Assembly (NCBI GenBank): GCA_905236675.1
Contig: CAJOND010000050.1
Location: 1-53,977, forward strand
Source: Candidatus Rifleibacteriota bacterium
GTDB taxonomy: Bacteria; Muiribacteriota; Ozemobacteria; Ozemobacterales; Ozemobacteraceae
DNA: 53,977 nt
Direction of reading: 5' to 3'
The position numbers and the translations under genes are program-made. This document shows, in pieces, positions 23,108-32,044 of this stretch; positions within the stretch are counted from its first letter, which is position 1; every line of letters starts with the position of its first letter. Under the pieces are notes generated by a model. The model saw only the letters and a list, made by a program, of their open reading frames with translations. It was not told the origin of the DNA and ran no database searches.

Positions 23108-25666
23108 ATGGCACCAAGAAAGAAAAAAGCTTCTCCTGTTACTTTAAATGAGTATGACAGGCAATATCTGGCAGATGTAATCGAACAAGCTGGCGGCTGT
23201 GAAGTAACTTCTGCCGCAATTTGTGTCGCACCAGATCAATATTCTGACGTCCGAGTTTTATCAAGAGGTACAATAGATTCAGCCCCTGCAATTTTAAAAA
23301 GTCTTAGACCAGGCGAAGTCTTGCTTCATAATCACCCTTCTGGCAAAATCAGACCTTCCGAACCAGATTTAGCAATAGCTTCTATTTGTGGTAAATCAGG
23401 TATTGGCTTTGCAATTCATAACAATGACTGTACAGAATTTTATGTTGTTGTTGAACCGTATGTGGAAGAAGAACCGCAAAAACTCAGTAAAAAAGAGATG
23501 ATCGCATATATCTCTGAGAATGGCCCAATTGCTGACAAATTAAAAAATTATGAGCAGCGTGATGGACAGATTGAGTTAATGGGAAAGATTACCGATGCAT
23601 TAAATGAGCCTTGTCATGCTATTCTTGAAGGAGAAACAGGCATTGGCAAAAGTATGGCATATCTTGTTCCTGCCATATTTTATTCAAACAAAAACCGTTG
23701 CAGAGTTTGTGTTTCAACTAATACCATCAATCTTCAATATCAGCTTATAGACAAAGATTTGCCTTTCTTGGCAAAGATTATTCCTTTTGATTTTAAGTAT
23801 TGTCTTTTAAAGGGAAGAACAAACTATATCTGTTTAAGAAGAATGAAAGAAGCTACAGCAAGCGATAATGCTGATTTTTTATTAGATGAGCTTGAATACC
23901 CACAATTTCAAAAGCTTGCTGGTTGGGTTGAAAAAACAATTGATGGCTCTTTAAGCGATTTAACCTGGGTCCCATCTGAATCACTCTGGGATAAAGTCTG
24001 CTGCGACAAAGACAGCTGTCCAGGAGTTAAGTGTCCTGATTACAACGAATGTTTCTTCTACAATGCTAGACGTAAAGCAGCAGAGGCTGATATTTTGGTA
24101 GTCAATCACCATTTGCTTTTTTCTGATTTAGCTTTAAGGGCCGATACGGAAGAATACTCACAAACCGCAGTAATTCCTGCTTGTAAAGCAATTATTATGG
24201 ACGAAGCCCACAATCTTGAAGATACTGCAACCAAACATTTCGGCTACAGGACAACAGCATTGGGTTTTCAGAAAATATTGAATAAAGTTTATTTTAAAAG
24301 AGGGAAACGGGAATCAGGGACTTTCTTTACTCTGACAAATGCTCTAGCTTTTAAGCATGGCGATATAACAGATTCAGATAGAGAAACACTTCTGAATGAC
24401 ATTAACCAGATACTTGTTCCCTCAAGAATGGAAATAGCAGACATTTCAAAAGTATTATTTGATTCAATAACATCGTTTTTGATGAATGACAGCACTCAGC
24501 TAGGTGAATATAGATTAAGAATAACCCCTAAACAAGAGATGTCAAATGAGTTTAAAGTTTTGAGTGCTACAGCAAAGAAATTACAAGATGAGCTAAAACA
24601 TTTGTCAGCTTCAATGAAAAAGTTCTCTAGACGCTTAAACGCCTGTGTTGATGATTTTGAAGATGAAAATGCAATTTATGAAGTTCCTTATACAGAATTA
24701 AATAATTACGCTATTCGTCTTGATGAGCTGCACGACAGTCTCGAGATGATGTTTGATTTAGAAGCTGAAAATCGATGTGATTATGTACATTTCTTCACTA
24801 CAAATGCTCGAAAAACAGGAAAGTTTACTTCATTTTCTTCTTTGCCTATTACTGTTTCTCAACAAATGCTAGATTACTGTTTCAGTAAAATTCCCTGTAC
24901 AGTAATGCTTTCTGGAACCATGACTACGGGAGGCAACTTTAACTTTTTAAAAAGCCGTTTAGGATTAACCGATGAAGAAATTGGTGATAATCTGATAGAA
25001 GGACGTTTCCAATCGCCATTTGATTATCAAGAACAATCAAGGTTGTTTGTTCCTTCTGATTTGCCCGACCCATCAAGTTCATTATTTGTTGAACAAGCCA
25101 CACAGCCATTGATAGAAATTATAAAATCTTCTCTTGGTGGAACATTGGTTTTGTGTACTTCTTATTCTCATTTAAATCTGTTTTACAATAATGTTTGCCC
25201 TATTCTTGAAGCACAAGGCATCAACTGTTATAAACAGGGCGATTTTGACCGTCAGTATCTAGTAGAACTTTTTAAAGAAGATGGAAATGCTGTTTTATTT
25301 GGCACAGATTCTTTTTGGGAAGGGGTAGATATTCCTGGGGAGTCCCTTCGAAATTTAATTATTTTGAAGTTACCTTTTGCTTCACCTAATGATCCAGTAT
25401 TAGAAGCGAGAAACGAACGTATTAAAGAAGAAGGAGGCAACCCATTTAAAGATTATCAGCTTCCAATGGCTGCCATTAAATTAAAACAAGGTTTTGGAAG
25501 ATTAATAAGAACAAAGAGAGACCGAGGTACCGTTTGGATACTCGACACAAGGATTATCAACAAGTTTTACGGCAGTTATTTTATAAATTCTTTACCCGAT
25601 TCACCCTTTGTCAAAGGCAAGTTCAATATTCTAATCAAACTAGCCAAAAACTTCTTTAAAGATTAA
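23108..25666 (+). CDS. DinG-type Fe-S helicase with N-terminal JAMM/RadC-like domain
   Basis: 852 residues. Residues about 13-118 form a JAMM/RadC-like domain with LLHNHPSGKIRPSEPD (H74, H76, D87), the H-x-H-P-x(7+)-D zinc signature. The XPD/DinG helicase follows: Walker A GETGIGKS (175-182), Fe-S cysteines C242, C304, C309 and C315 (the last three spaced as in E. coli DinG), DEAH 365-368, GTDSFWEGVDIPG, and motif VI QGFGRLIR. It unwinds 5'-3' DNA or D-loops and R-loops in repair. The JAMM part is unusual; the common N-terminal partner is a DnaQ exonuclease, which is a separate gene here. No ribosome site is visible before the ATG. Confidence 0.9.
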   Translation: MAPRKKKASPVTLNEYDRQYLADVIEQAGGCEVTSAAICVAPDQYSDVRVLSRGTIDSAPAILKSLRPGEVLLHNHPSGKIRPSEPDLAIASICGKSGIGFAIHNNDCTEFYVVVEPYVEEEPQKLSKKEMIAYISENGPIADKLKNYEQRDGQIELMGKITDALNEPCHAILEGETGIGKSMAYLVPAIFYSNKNRCRVCVSTNTINLQYQLIDKDLPFLAKIIPFDFKYCLLKGRTNYICLRRMKEATASDNADFLLDELEYPQFQKLAGWVEKTIDGSLSDLTWVPSESLWDKVCCDKDSCPGVKCPDYNECFFYNARRKAAEADILVVNHHLLFSDLALRADTEEYSQTAVIPACKAIIMDEAHNLEDTATKHFGYRTTALGFQKILNKVYFKRGKRESGTFFTLTNALAFKHGDITDSDRETLLNDINQILVPSRMEIADISKVLFDSITSFLMNDSTQLGEYRLRITPKQEMSNEFKVLSATAKKLQDELKHLSASMKKFSRRLNACVDDFEDENAIYEVPYTELNNYAIRLDELHDSLEMMFDLEAENRCDYVHFFTTNARKTGKFTSFSSLPITVSQQMLDYCFSKIPCTVMLSGTMTTGGNFNFLKSRLGLTDEEIGDNLIEGRFQSPFDYQEQSRLFVPSDLPDPSSSLFVEQATQPLIEIIKSSLGGTLVLCTSYSHLNLFYNNVCPILEAQGINCYKQGDFDRQYLVELFKEDGNAVLFGTDSFWEGVDIPGESLRNLIILKLPFASPNDPVLEARNERIKEEGGNPFKDYQLPMAAIKLKQGFGRLIRTKRDRGTVWILDTRIINKFYGSYFINSLPDSPFVKGKFNILIKLAKNFFKD

Positions 25667-25740
25667 TAATAATATGGTTTAATAAAAAATAACGTCTAGC
25701 ACCATAAATATTATAATAAATAAAATTAAAATTTAATATA

Positions 25741-26373
25741 ATGTTAAATAAATATAAAAAAGGCTTTTCTTTCATAGAATTAATAATCGTAATTATAATA
25801 ATTTCAGTATTGGCAGCAATGTCTGGTCCAACTTGCACAGTTGGAAAATCAAGTGCAAAAAGACGAAAAATTAGATCTGAATGTTTTTCTAATCAGAGAG
25901 TATTAGAAGGTGCAATAGAGATGTATAATATGGATAATCCAGAAAAGATTACCATAGCTTTACCTGGTGCTGATTATGAAAACATAGAAGCTATCTTAAT
26001 AAGGGAAAAATACCTATATGATCCTTTAATTCCTCCTTGCAATGTATGCTCTTATGGTTATATCGAAGATGAGAAAGGCGCAGCAGGTGTTTTTTGTAAA
26101 AATCATGGTAAGCCTACTATCTATTCTTCCAGTTATAATGAAAACCCTAAACTTCCAGAATATGATAAAAGTAAAGAAAAACCTTTATCTCAAGATTACT
26201 ATCAAGTTAGAAATACAGTAAAAACATCTAAAACTATAAAAGAAATTAGAGAAAAAATTATAGAAATAATAATCTCTAAACCGTTTTTAATATTTATTGG
26301 AATTACTATTTTTATTCTAGCAGTATTACCATACAAGAAGAAAAACAAAAGTAATATCAAAATTAATCGATAA
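25741..26373 (+). CDS. Prepilin-like protein with C-terminal membrane helix
   Basis: 210 residues. Prepilin leader MLNKYKKG^FSFIELIIVIIIIS with mature Glu5. The body has the conserved block CFSNQRVLEGAIEMYNMDN, then LPGADYENIEAILIREKYL and a Cys-containing end (CNVCSYGYIEDE...FCKNHG). Unlike ordinary pilins it adds a long helix and a second hydrophobic segment (about 180-198, PFLIFIGITIFILAV) followed by KKKNK, so both ends would be membrane-anchored. Paralogue at 48223 has the same body and tail but a Sec-type signal. It converges on the solute-binding protein gene with 17 bp between stops. Confidence 0.75.
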   Translation: MLNKYKKGFSFIELIIVIIIISVLAAMSGPTCTVGKSSAKRRKIRSECFSNQRVLEGAIEMYNMDNPEKITIALPGADYENIEAILIREKYLYDPLIPPCNVCSYGYIEDEKGAAGVFCKNHGKPTIYSSSYNENPKLPEYDKSKEKPLSQDYYQVRNTVKTSKTIKEIREKIIEIIISKPFLIFIGITIFILAVLPYKKKNKSNIKINR

Positions 26374-26390
26374 ACTTTTACTTATCACAG

Positions 26391-27995
26391 CTATTTTTCT
26401 TCAGATATATTTAAGGAAATTGTCAAACCTTTATCGCAGAAAAACATAGGATAAAAATCTATATTTTTAACTCTTGGTCCGGTAACATAACTTTCACTAC
26501 AATGCCATAGATAAATCCAAGGAGCCTGTTCTACAATTTTCCTATTTATTTTATCATAAGCTTCACTACGAAGCTGTTCATCTGTTATTTTAACAGCTTC
26601 TTCCAATAAACTGTCTATTTCATCATTTTTAAATCTAGCTCTATTACCACCAGAACCCCAGTTTTTTGAATGAAACAATGGATATAGGAAATTTTCTCCA
26701 TCAGGATAGTCTCCAAACCAGTTCATAAAGAAAGCTTTGGCTTCACCTTTATTTATAGCGTCTTTCAGAGCACTCCATTCCATAGGTTTTATTTCAACTA
26801 TTACTCCGTATTTTTTAAATTCACCCTGCAAAAACCTTGTTATTTCAAAAGCAGATTGTTGAGCTTTCTGATAAAGTTCTATTTTTAAAGGATTTGACTC
26901 ATTATAACCTGCTAGAGCTAGAAGTTTCTTACCTTCTTCTGGATTAAAACCTATACCTGTGTCTTTACTATTATAGCCTGATATTCCTGGAGGTATACTT
27001 CCTATAGCCGGAACAGCTCTTCCAGAATATATTGCCTTAATTATTTTTTCCCTATCTACAAGTAAATTTAAAGCTTTTCTAACTCTAACATCATTAAAAG
27101 GTGCTGCTTGATTATTAAATCCAATATACCAAGTATTTAATGCAGGAACATCGACGATACGATTAGCATATTTAGGCATCTCCTTAAAACGTTTATAGTT
27201 AGATGGATAAAGTTGTAATAAATCTATAGAATCACTTTCAAATTCAAGTTCAGCTTTTAAATTTTCAGTAATAATTCTAACAAAAATATTACCAACATTA
27301 GGCTTACCTAAAAAATACTTATCGTTTGCTGCAAGATGAATATAGCTATCTCTAACTCTATCTTTCACATAAAAAGGACCTGTTCCAGCGGGCTTTTCAA
27401 AAAAATCACTATTTTTAAATAATTCTTTGCTTTCAGATGGAACAATATAACAGGCCGGAGTAGTCAATAAACTCATAAATGGTGCAAAAGGCTCTTTTAA
27501 TTTAATTGATACCCTATAATCATCTAAAGCATTAATACCAGATGTTTTTTCTGTCTCCCCTTTCATTCTCTCTGCTGCACCATCTATTTTTTCAAGAACC
27601 CAAGTTCTAGGTGAAGCTGTTTTAGGGTCAAGAATTCGATCCAGAGAAAACACAACATCAGCAGATGTAAACTTCTGTCCGTTATGAAAAGTTACATTTT
27701 TTCTTAAATTGAAAACATACTCGCAACCATCCTTTGATATTTCCCAAGATTCAGCCAAATCTGGAACTAATTCCATTTTTTCATTATATCTGACTAGACC
27801 ATCAAATATTCTGGATTGGATAAGCGCTTCATTTACGTCTACACCTCGAGCAGGGTCAAGGTTAGAAGGCTCGCTTGAAATATATGATGAAAACACATCT
27901 ATATTCCCTAAACTGTTTGAACAACAGCCTGTACACATATATATTGAAATAAAAGCAAAAGTAATACAAAGATTCAAAACTACGATTTGTTTCAT
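26391..27995 (-). CDS. ABC transporter family 5 solute-binding lipoprotein (Dpp/Opp/Nik type)
   Basis: 534 residues. Signal peptide with lipobox around MCTGC (residues 20-24), then SBP_bac_5 landmarks: EPSNLDPARG, IFDGLVRYNEKMELVPDLAESWEIS, VTFHNGQKFTSADVVFSLDR and the C-terminal EQAPWIYLWH. It binds oligopeptides or, in NikA-like members, nickel chelates at the outer face of the inner membrane. No permease or ATPase genes lie next to it. It is 47 bp downstream of larC on the same strand, so nickel supply for the Lar pathway is a possibility, not shown by the sequence. Confidence 0.88.
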   Translation of the reverse strand: MKQIVVLNLCITFAFISIYMCTGCCSNSLGNIDVFSSYISSEPSNLDPARGVDVNEALIQSRIFDGLVRYNEKMELVPDLAESWEISKDGCEYVFNLRKNVTFHNGQKFTSADVVFSLDRILDPKTASPRTWVLEKIDGAAERMKGETEKTSGINALDDYRVSIKLKEPFAPFMSLLTTPACYIVPSESKELFKNSDFFEKPAGTGPFYVKDRVRDSYIHLAANDKYFLGKPNVGNIFVRIITENLKAELEFESDSIDLLQLYPSNYKRFKEMPKYANRIVDVPALNTWYIGFNNQAAPFNDVRVRKALNLLVDREKIIKAIYSGRAVPAIGSIPPGISGYNSKDTGIGFNPEEGKKLLALAGYNESNPLKIELYQKAQQSAFEITRFLQGEFKKYGVIVEIKPMEWSALKDAINKGEAKAFFMNWFGDYPDGENFLYPLFHSKNWGSGGNRARFKNDEIDSLLEEAVKITDEQLRSEAYDKINRKIVEQAPWIYLWHCSESYVTGPRVKNIDFYPMFFCDKGLTISLNISEEK

Positions 27996-28042
27996 CTTGC
28001 CACCAATTAATATTTGATTTTCTAATTTATTAATTATAAATT

Positions 28043-29545
28043 TTATATATTATCTTTATTCAGTGAATGCTGTCGAGAACGTATCCATTCTCGAGCTTCA
28101 TTTAAAGAAAAGTTATGTTTTACTGCTATTTTTGCTAAATCATTATATTCTATTTTGTCTCTTGAGATGCCATAGCCAGAAACTTTTTTTACGCTGACAG
28201 TACCATCTTCAGTTGGTATGTCTTCTTGTTTGCGATCTAATACGTATCTATTGCAGATACTTTCTCTTATACCCAAAGTAGAAGTATGCTTAAACATTAA
28301 AGATAGTATTTTTTCACGTTTTTCTCGAGTGCACATACAAGTGAACAGTATTCCAGAACGATTTTTCTTCATGCCTATGGGAGTAGTATATACATCTAAG
28401 GCACCTGCTTCAAAAAGCCTTTCCATTGCAAAAGCCATATCTTCGGCCGTCATATCATCTATGTTGCAACAAAGTTCTAACACTTCGTCTTTTAAATCTT
28501 CTACTTCTCCCCATATTGCTCTTAAACAATTTGCTTGTTCAAAATCCTTTTTACCCATTCCGTAACCTATTTTTTCAACAAGCATTATGGGTTGATTACC
28601 AAATTCTGAAACAAAATGTTTAAGTAAGGCTGCACCTGTCGGAGTACATAGCTCACCCATCACATTACCGCTATAAAAAGGAATACCTTTTAAAATAAGA
28701 GCTGTAGCAGGGGCAGGAACAGGTAATATTCCGTGTGCACATCTAACCTGACCGTTTCCAACATGTATCGGTGAAGCAGCAATATAATCTGGTTTCAGTT
28801 CATCAATCAAAAGGCATACTGCTGCAATATCTGCAACTGCATCTAAACTTCCTACTTCATGAAAGTGAATTTCATTAACAGGAACACCGTGAACGCTGCT
28901 TTCTGCTTTTGCAATGATTTCATATACTTCCATCACATCTTCTTTTACTTTTTGTGGAAGGTTTAAATGCTCCATAACCAGGTGTTCAATATCGTGCAAG
29001 CCATGGTGTTCGTGATGATGGTCGTGATGATGGTCGTGATGATGGTCATGACTACAGCAGTGCTCATGATGATGCTCATGTTCGTGACAATGCCCGTCTT
29101 GCTGGTCATGTTCTTGATGTTCTAAGTGGTGACAATGATTATGTTCATAACAATGATTATGATTGTGACAATTATCGTCATGTTCTTCGTGAAGATGTTC
29201 ATGACCACAACAGTGCTCGTTATGATGCTCATGTTCGTGATTATGGGTTAAATGTTGGCAATCTTTGTGTTCCTGACAGTGATTGTGATGATGACATTCA
29301 TTATCTTTTTCTTCATGATGATGTACATCGCAACTTTCTTCTTCCTGTCCATTCACAACGACAGAAAAATGTTTGCCTTGAATACCACATTTTTCAGAGC
29401 TTTCTAGTTTAAATTCAACTTCGGGAAGCCCCATTTTGTTTAATTTTTCTATAAATTTATCTTGTTCTGGATGAAGTTCTAATAAAGCAGCAGCAAGCAT
29501 ATCTCCAGCTACACCCATTTTACATTCTAGAAATAAAGTTTTCAT
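28043..29545 (-). CDS. larC: LarC nickel insertion enzyme with large His/Cys-rich insert
   Basis: 500 residues, about 100 more than common LarC. The N-terminus, LFLECKMGVAGDMLAAALLEL, and the later blocks VNEIHFHEVGSLDAVADIAA, PVPAPATALILKG, GELCTPTGAALLK and NIDDMTAED are LarC signatures. LarC is the CTP-dependent cyclometallase that inserts nickel into the pincer nucleotide cofactor. Residues about 72-187 are an insert with roughly 49 His and 12 Cys, including HHHDHHHDHHH runs, encoded partly by 12-nt repeats near 29015-29050; it should bind many metal ions. Encoded as one frame, unlike the frameshifted larC1/larC2 of Lactobacillus. Overlaps larB by 4 nt. Confidence 0.93.
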   Translation of the reverse strand: MKTLFLECKMGVAGDMLAAALLELHPEQDKFIEKLNKMGLPEVEFKLESSEKCGIQGKHFSVVVNGQEEESCDVHHHEEKDNECHHHNHCQEHKDCQHLTHNHEHEHHNEHCCGHEHLHEEHDDNCHNHNHCYEHNHCHHLEHQEHDQQDGHCHEHEHHHEHCCSHDHHHDHHHDHHHEHHGLHDIEHLVMEHLNLPQKVKEDVMEVYEIIAKAESSVHGVPVNEIHFHEVGSLDAVADIAAVCLLIDELKPDYIAASPIHVGNGQVRCAHGILPVPAPATALILKGIPFYSGNVMGELCTPTGAALLKHFVSEFGNQPIMLVEKIGYGMGKKDFEQANCLRAIWGEVEDLKDEVLELCCNIDDMTAEDMAFAMERLFEAGALDVYTTPIGMKKNRSGILFTCMCTREKREKILSLMFKHTSTLGIRESICNRYVLDRKQEDIPTEDGTVSVKKVSGYGISRDKIEYNDLAKIAVKHNFSLNEAREWIRSRQHSLNKDNI

Positions 29546-30306
29546 TTATCCTCTTCTCCTATGTGATTTATCATACTAGCTAAGTAACCAGCACCGAAAC
29601 CATTATCAATATTAACTACGCTAACACCGCTTGCACAAGAATTCAGCATTGATAATAAGGCTGCAACCCCTCCAAAAGAAGCACCATAACCAACACTAGT
29701 GGGCACGGCAATAACAGGGCAATCAGAAAGACCGCCAATTACACTTGCTAAAGCTCCTTCCATTCCAGCAATCGCTATAATAACTTTTGCAGTCATAATA
29801 TCATAAAGATGATTTAATAACCTATGAAGTCCTGAAACTCCAACATCATATAATCTAACGACCTTGTTCCCGTAAACTTCTGCTGTAAGAGCAGCTTCTT
29901 CTGCAACCGGCATATCACTTGTTCCACCAGTAGCTATTACAATCCTTCCTTTTGTGTTACTTTTCGGCATTTCACCTACAATACCTATTTTACTTAGTTC
30001 ATCATATTTAAAACAATCTATTGATGATTTTGTAATTTCTGCGGCTTCTTTGCTCATTCTTGTTATTAGAACTGTTTCTTGGCCTTGTTGTAAAAAAGAT
30101 TGGGATATCTTAACTATTTGTTCTGGAGTTTTGCTAGCACCATAAATAACTTCTGCTGCTCCCTGCCGTAAACCTCGATGAAGATCAAGTTTGGCAAAAC
30201 CTAAATCTTTAAAAGGCTCTTCTTTTAATTCTAACATTGCGTCAGCAACAGTCATCTTTCCATCTTTTACTAAGTTTAATATTTTTTCAACGTTTTTTTG
30301 TTCCAT
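29542..30306 (-). CDS. larB: LarB, nickel-pincer cofactor carboxylase/hydrolase
   Basis: 254 residues, normal length. C-terminal PurE-like core with GIVGEMPKS, IVIATGGTSDMPVAEEAALTAE, VYDVGVSGLHRLL-like block, IAIAGMEGALASVIGGL and VPTSVGYGASFGGVAALLSM. LarB carboxylates nicotinic acid adenine dinucleotide and hydrolyses it, the first step towards the nickel-pincer cofactor. Coupled to larC by a 4-nt overlap. LarE and the racemase LarA are not in the window. Confidence 0.93.
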   Translation of the reverse strand: MEQKNVEKILNLVKDGKMTVADAMLELKEEPFKDLGFAKLDLHRGLRQGAAEVIYGASKTPEQIVKISQSFLQQGQETVLITRMSKEAAEITKSSIDCFKYDELSKIGIVGEMPKSNTKGRIVIATGGTSDMPVAEEAALTAEVYGNKVVRLYDVGVSGLHRLLNHLYDIMTAKVIIAIAGMEGALASVIGGLSDCPVIAVPTSVGYGASFGGVAALLSMLNSCASGVSVVNIDNGFGAGYLASMINHIGEEDK

Positions 30307-30325
30307 TATTTCCTCTTCTAATCAG

Positions 30326-32020
30326 TCATTTATCTTTATTTTGTAATTTCAATCTTGTTTTCATTCGTTCTGTTTTCGTTTTAGGAACCCGAAGTATATT
30401 ACCATCAAAATCTCTTTCAGTATAATACATTGCACTGCCTAAGCTCCCTGGTGTAGGAGTAAATTCCTGAATTTGTTCATGAACCAGGTGAAGTTCTTTT
30501 ACTTTTTTTATTAAAATTTTGTCGCCTTCTAAACTTCCTGGAAAAGCTGTCATTAAATAAGGAACCAAATACAATTTTTTATTATTTTTACGACATGAAG
30601 CGTAAAATTTAGAGGCAAATAAACTAAAATCTGAATTTTCACCTTTTCTCATCAAATGAAGAACTTTTTTATCAAAATGTTCCGGAGCCACTTTTAATTG
30701 TCCAGAAACATGATTAAAAATAATATACTCGAACAAATCCCATTCATCATCTCTTATTAAATCATATCTAAGTCCAGACCCAAGAAAAACTTTCTTAACT
30801 CCTTTAATTTTTGAAGCAGCTTCCAATACGTTTACTAAAGGCTTAAGAGAATGTTTAAGGTTTTTACATATATCTGGATAAATGCAAGTTCTTCTACTAC
30901 AACCACCTATAGCACATTCCCATCCATACATATTAACAGCAGGACCACCAACATCTGGAACAATACCTTTAAAATCAGGATGATTCTTAAATTCATCTAT
31001 TTCTTTTAAAATACTATCTTTAGAACGGGATCGGATAATTCTCCCCTGGTGCAAAGACAACGCACAAAAGCTACAGGCGCTTAAACATCCTCTGTGAGAC
31101 TGAACAGAAAATTGAACTGGTTCTAATGCTGGAATAGGCTTATCATAAATAGGATGAGACCTTCTATTGAATTTAAGCATATCCATAATTTTTATTTCAT
31201 TTTCAAATACTTCAGCTGTCGGAGGAAAACATATAATATCGCCTTTTGGATGCTGCTGTATAAGAATATCAGCATTAGGCTTCATAGATGTATCAAGAGT
31301 TTTGGTAAGCTCCATATAAACTCTTTTATCACTTCGACAAATATCTATAGACGGCAAAATAGTATAGTTGCCTTTTATCTGTTCGCGCCAGCTATCATGC
31401 TTTACTTTTATAACTGTTTGAGGAATTTTAGGGAAGTTTTTATTCCCTTTGTTGTTTAACCATTCAATAATATGAGGGTAAATGGCTTCTCCCATTCCGT
31501 ATACAAGCAAATCAGCAGGAGCATCCATTAAAATTGGATCTTTTACTTTATTTTCCCAGTAATCATAGTGCGAAAAACGTCTCATAGACGCTTCTACTCC
31601 ACCAGCAATTATAAGAGAGTTTTTAAAAAGCTGATGTATCTTCTGTATATAGACTTGTAATGCTCGTTTAGGTCTTAAACCGGTTTTTCCATCTGGCGAA
31701 AGTCTATCTTTACTTCTTGGCATACTAGCTGAAGTATAATTAGCAACCATGCTATCCATTGCTCCAGAAGTTACAGCAAAGAATAAATCTGGTTCTCCCC
31801 AGATTTTGAAATCTTCATCAGAGTTCCAGTCAGGTTGAGCAATTATGGCAACAGACAAACCTAAATATTGCAATAATCTACAAATAACAGAAGTCGGAAA
31901 AGACGGGTGATCAACATATGCATCACCAGAAACAAAAACAACATCAAATCTTTTTCTTTTTATATCGCTATCTGCAATATATTTTTTACCACGAAAAGAT
32001 ATTGAAGGATATTCTACCAT
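30326..32020 (-). CDS. YgiQ-family radical SAM protein
   Basis: 564 residues. The N-terminal cobalamin-like domain opens FDVVFVSGDAYVDHPSFPTSVICRLLQYLG. The radical SAM core has the cluster motif GCLSACSFCALSLHQG (C-x3-C-x2-C), followed by a second Cys group (CAIGGCSRRTCIYPDIC) typical of the family, and VAPEH and EFTPTPGS blocks. It is shorter than many YgiQ proteins, mostly at the C-terminus. Reaction unknown. Nineteen bp upstream of larB and 24 bp downstream of the glycosidase gene. Confidence 0.93.
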   Translation of the reverse strand: MVEYPSISFRGKKYIADSDIKRKRFDVVFVSGDAYVDHPSFPTSVICRLLQYLGLSVAIIAQPDWNSDEDFKIWGEPDLFFAVTSGAMDSMVANYTSASMPRSKDRLSPDGKTGLRPKRALQVYIQKIHQLFKNSLIIAGGVEASMRRFSHYDYWENKVKDPILMDAPADLLVYGMGEAIYPHIIEWLNNKGNKNFPKIPQTVIKVKHDSWREQIKGNYTILPSIDICRSDKRVYMELTKTLDTSMKPNADILIQQHPKGDIICFPPTAEVFENEIKIMDMLKFNRRSHPIYDKPIPALEPVQFSVQSHRGCLSACSFCALSLHQGRIIRSRSKDSILKEIDEFKNHPDFKGIVPDVGGPAVNMYGWECAIGGCSRRTCIYPDICKNLKHSLKPLVNVLEAASKIKGVKKVFLGSGLRYDLIRDDEWDLFEYIIFNHVSGQLKVAPEHFDKKVLHLMRKGENSDFSLFASKFYASCRKNNKKLYLVPYLMTAFPGSLEGDKILIKKVKELHLVHEQIQEFTPTPGSLGSAMYYTERDFDGNILRVPKTKTERMKTRLKLQNKDK

Positions 32021-32044
32021 TTATTTTCCCTTTAATCAGAAAAC

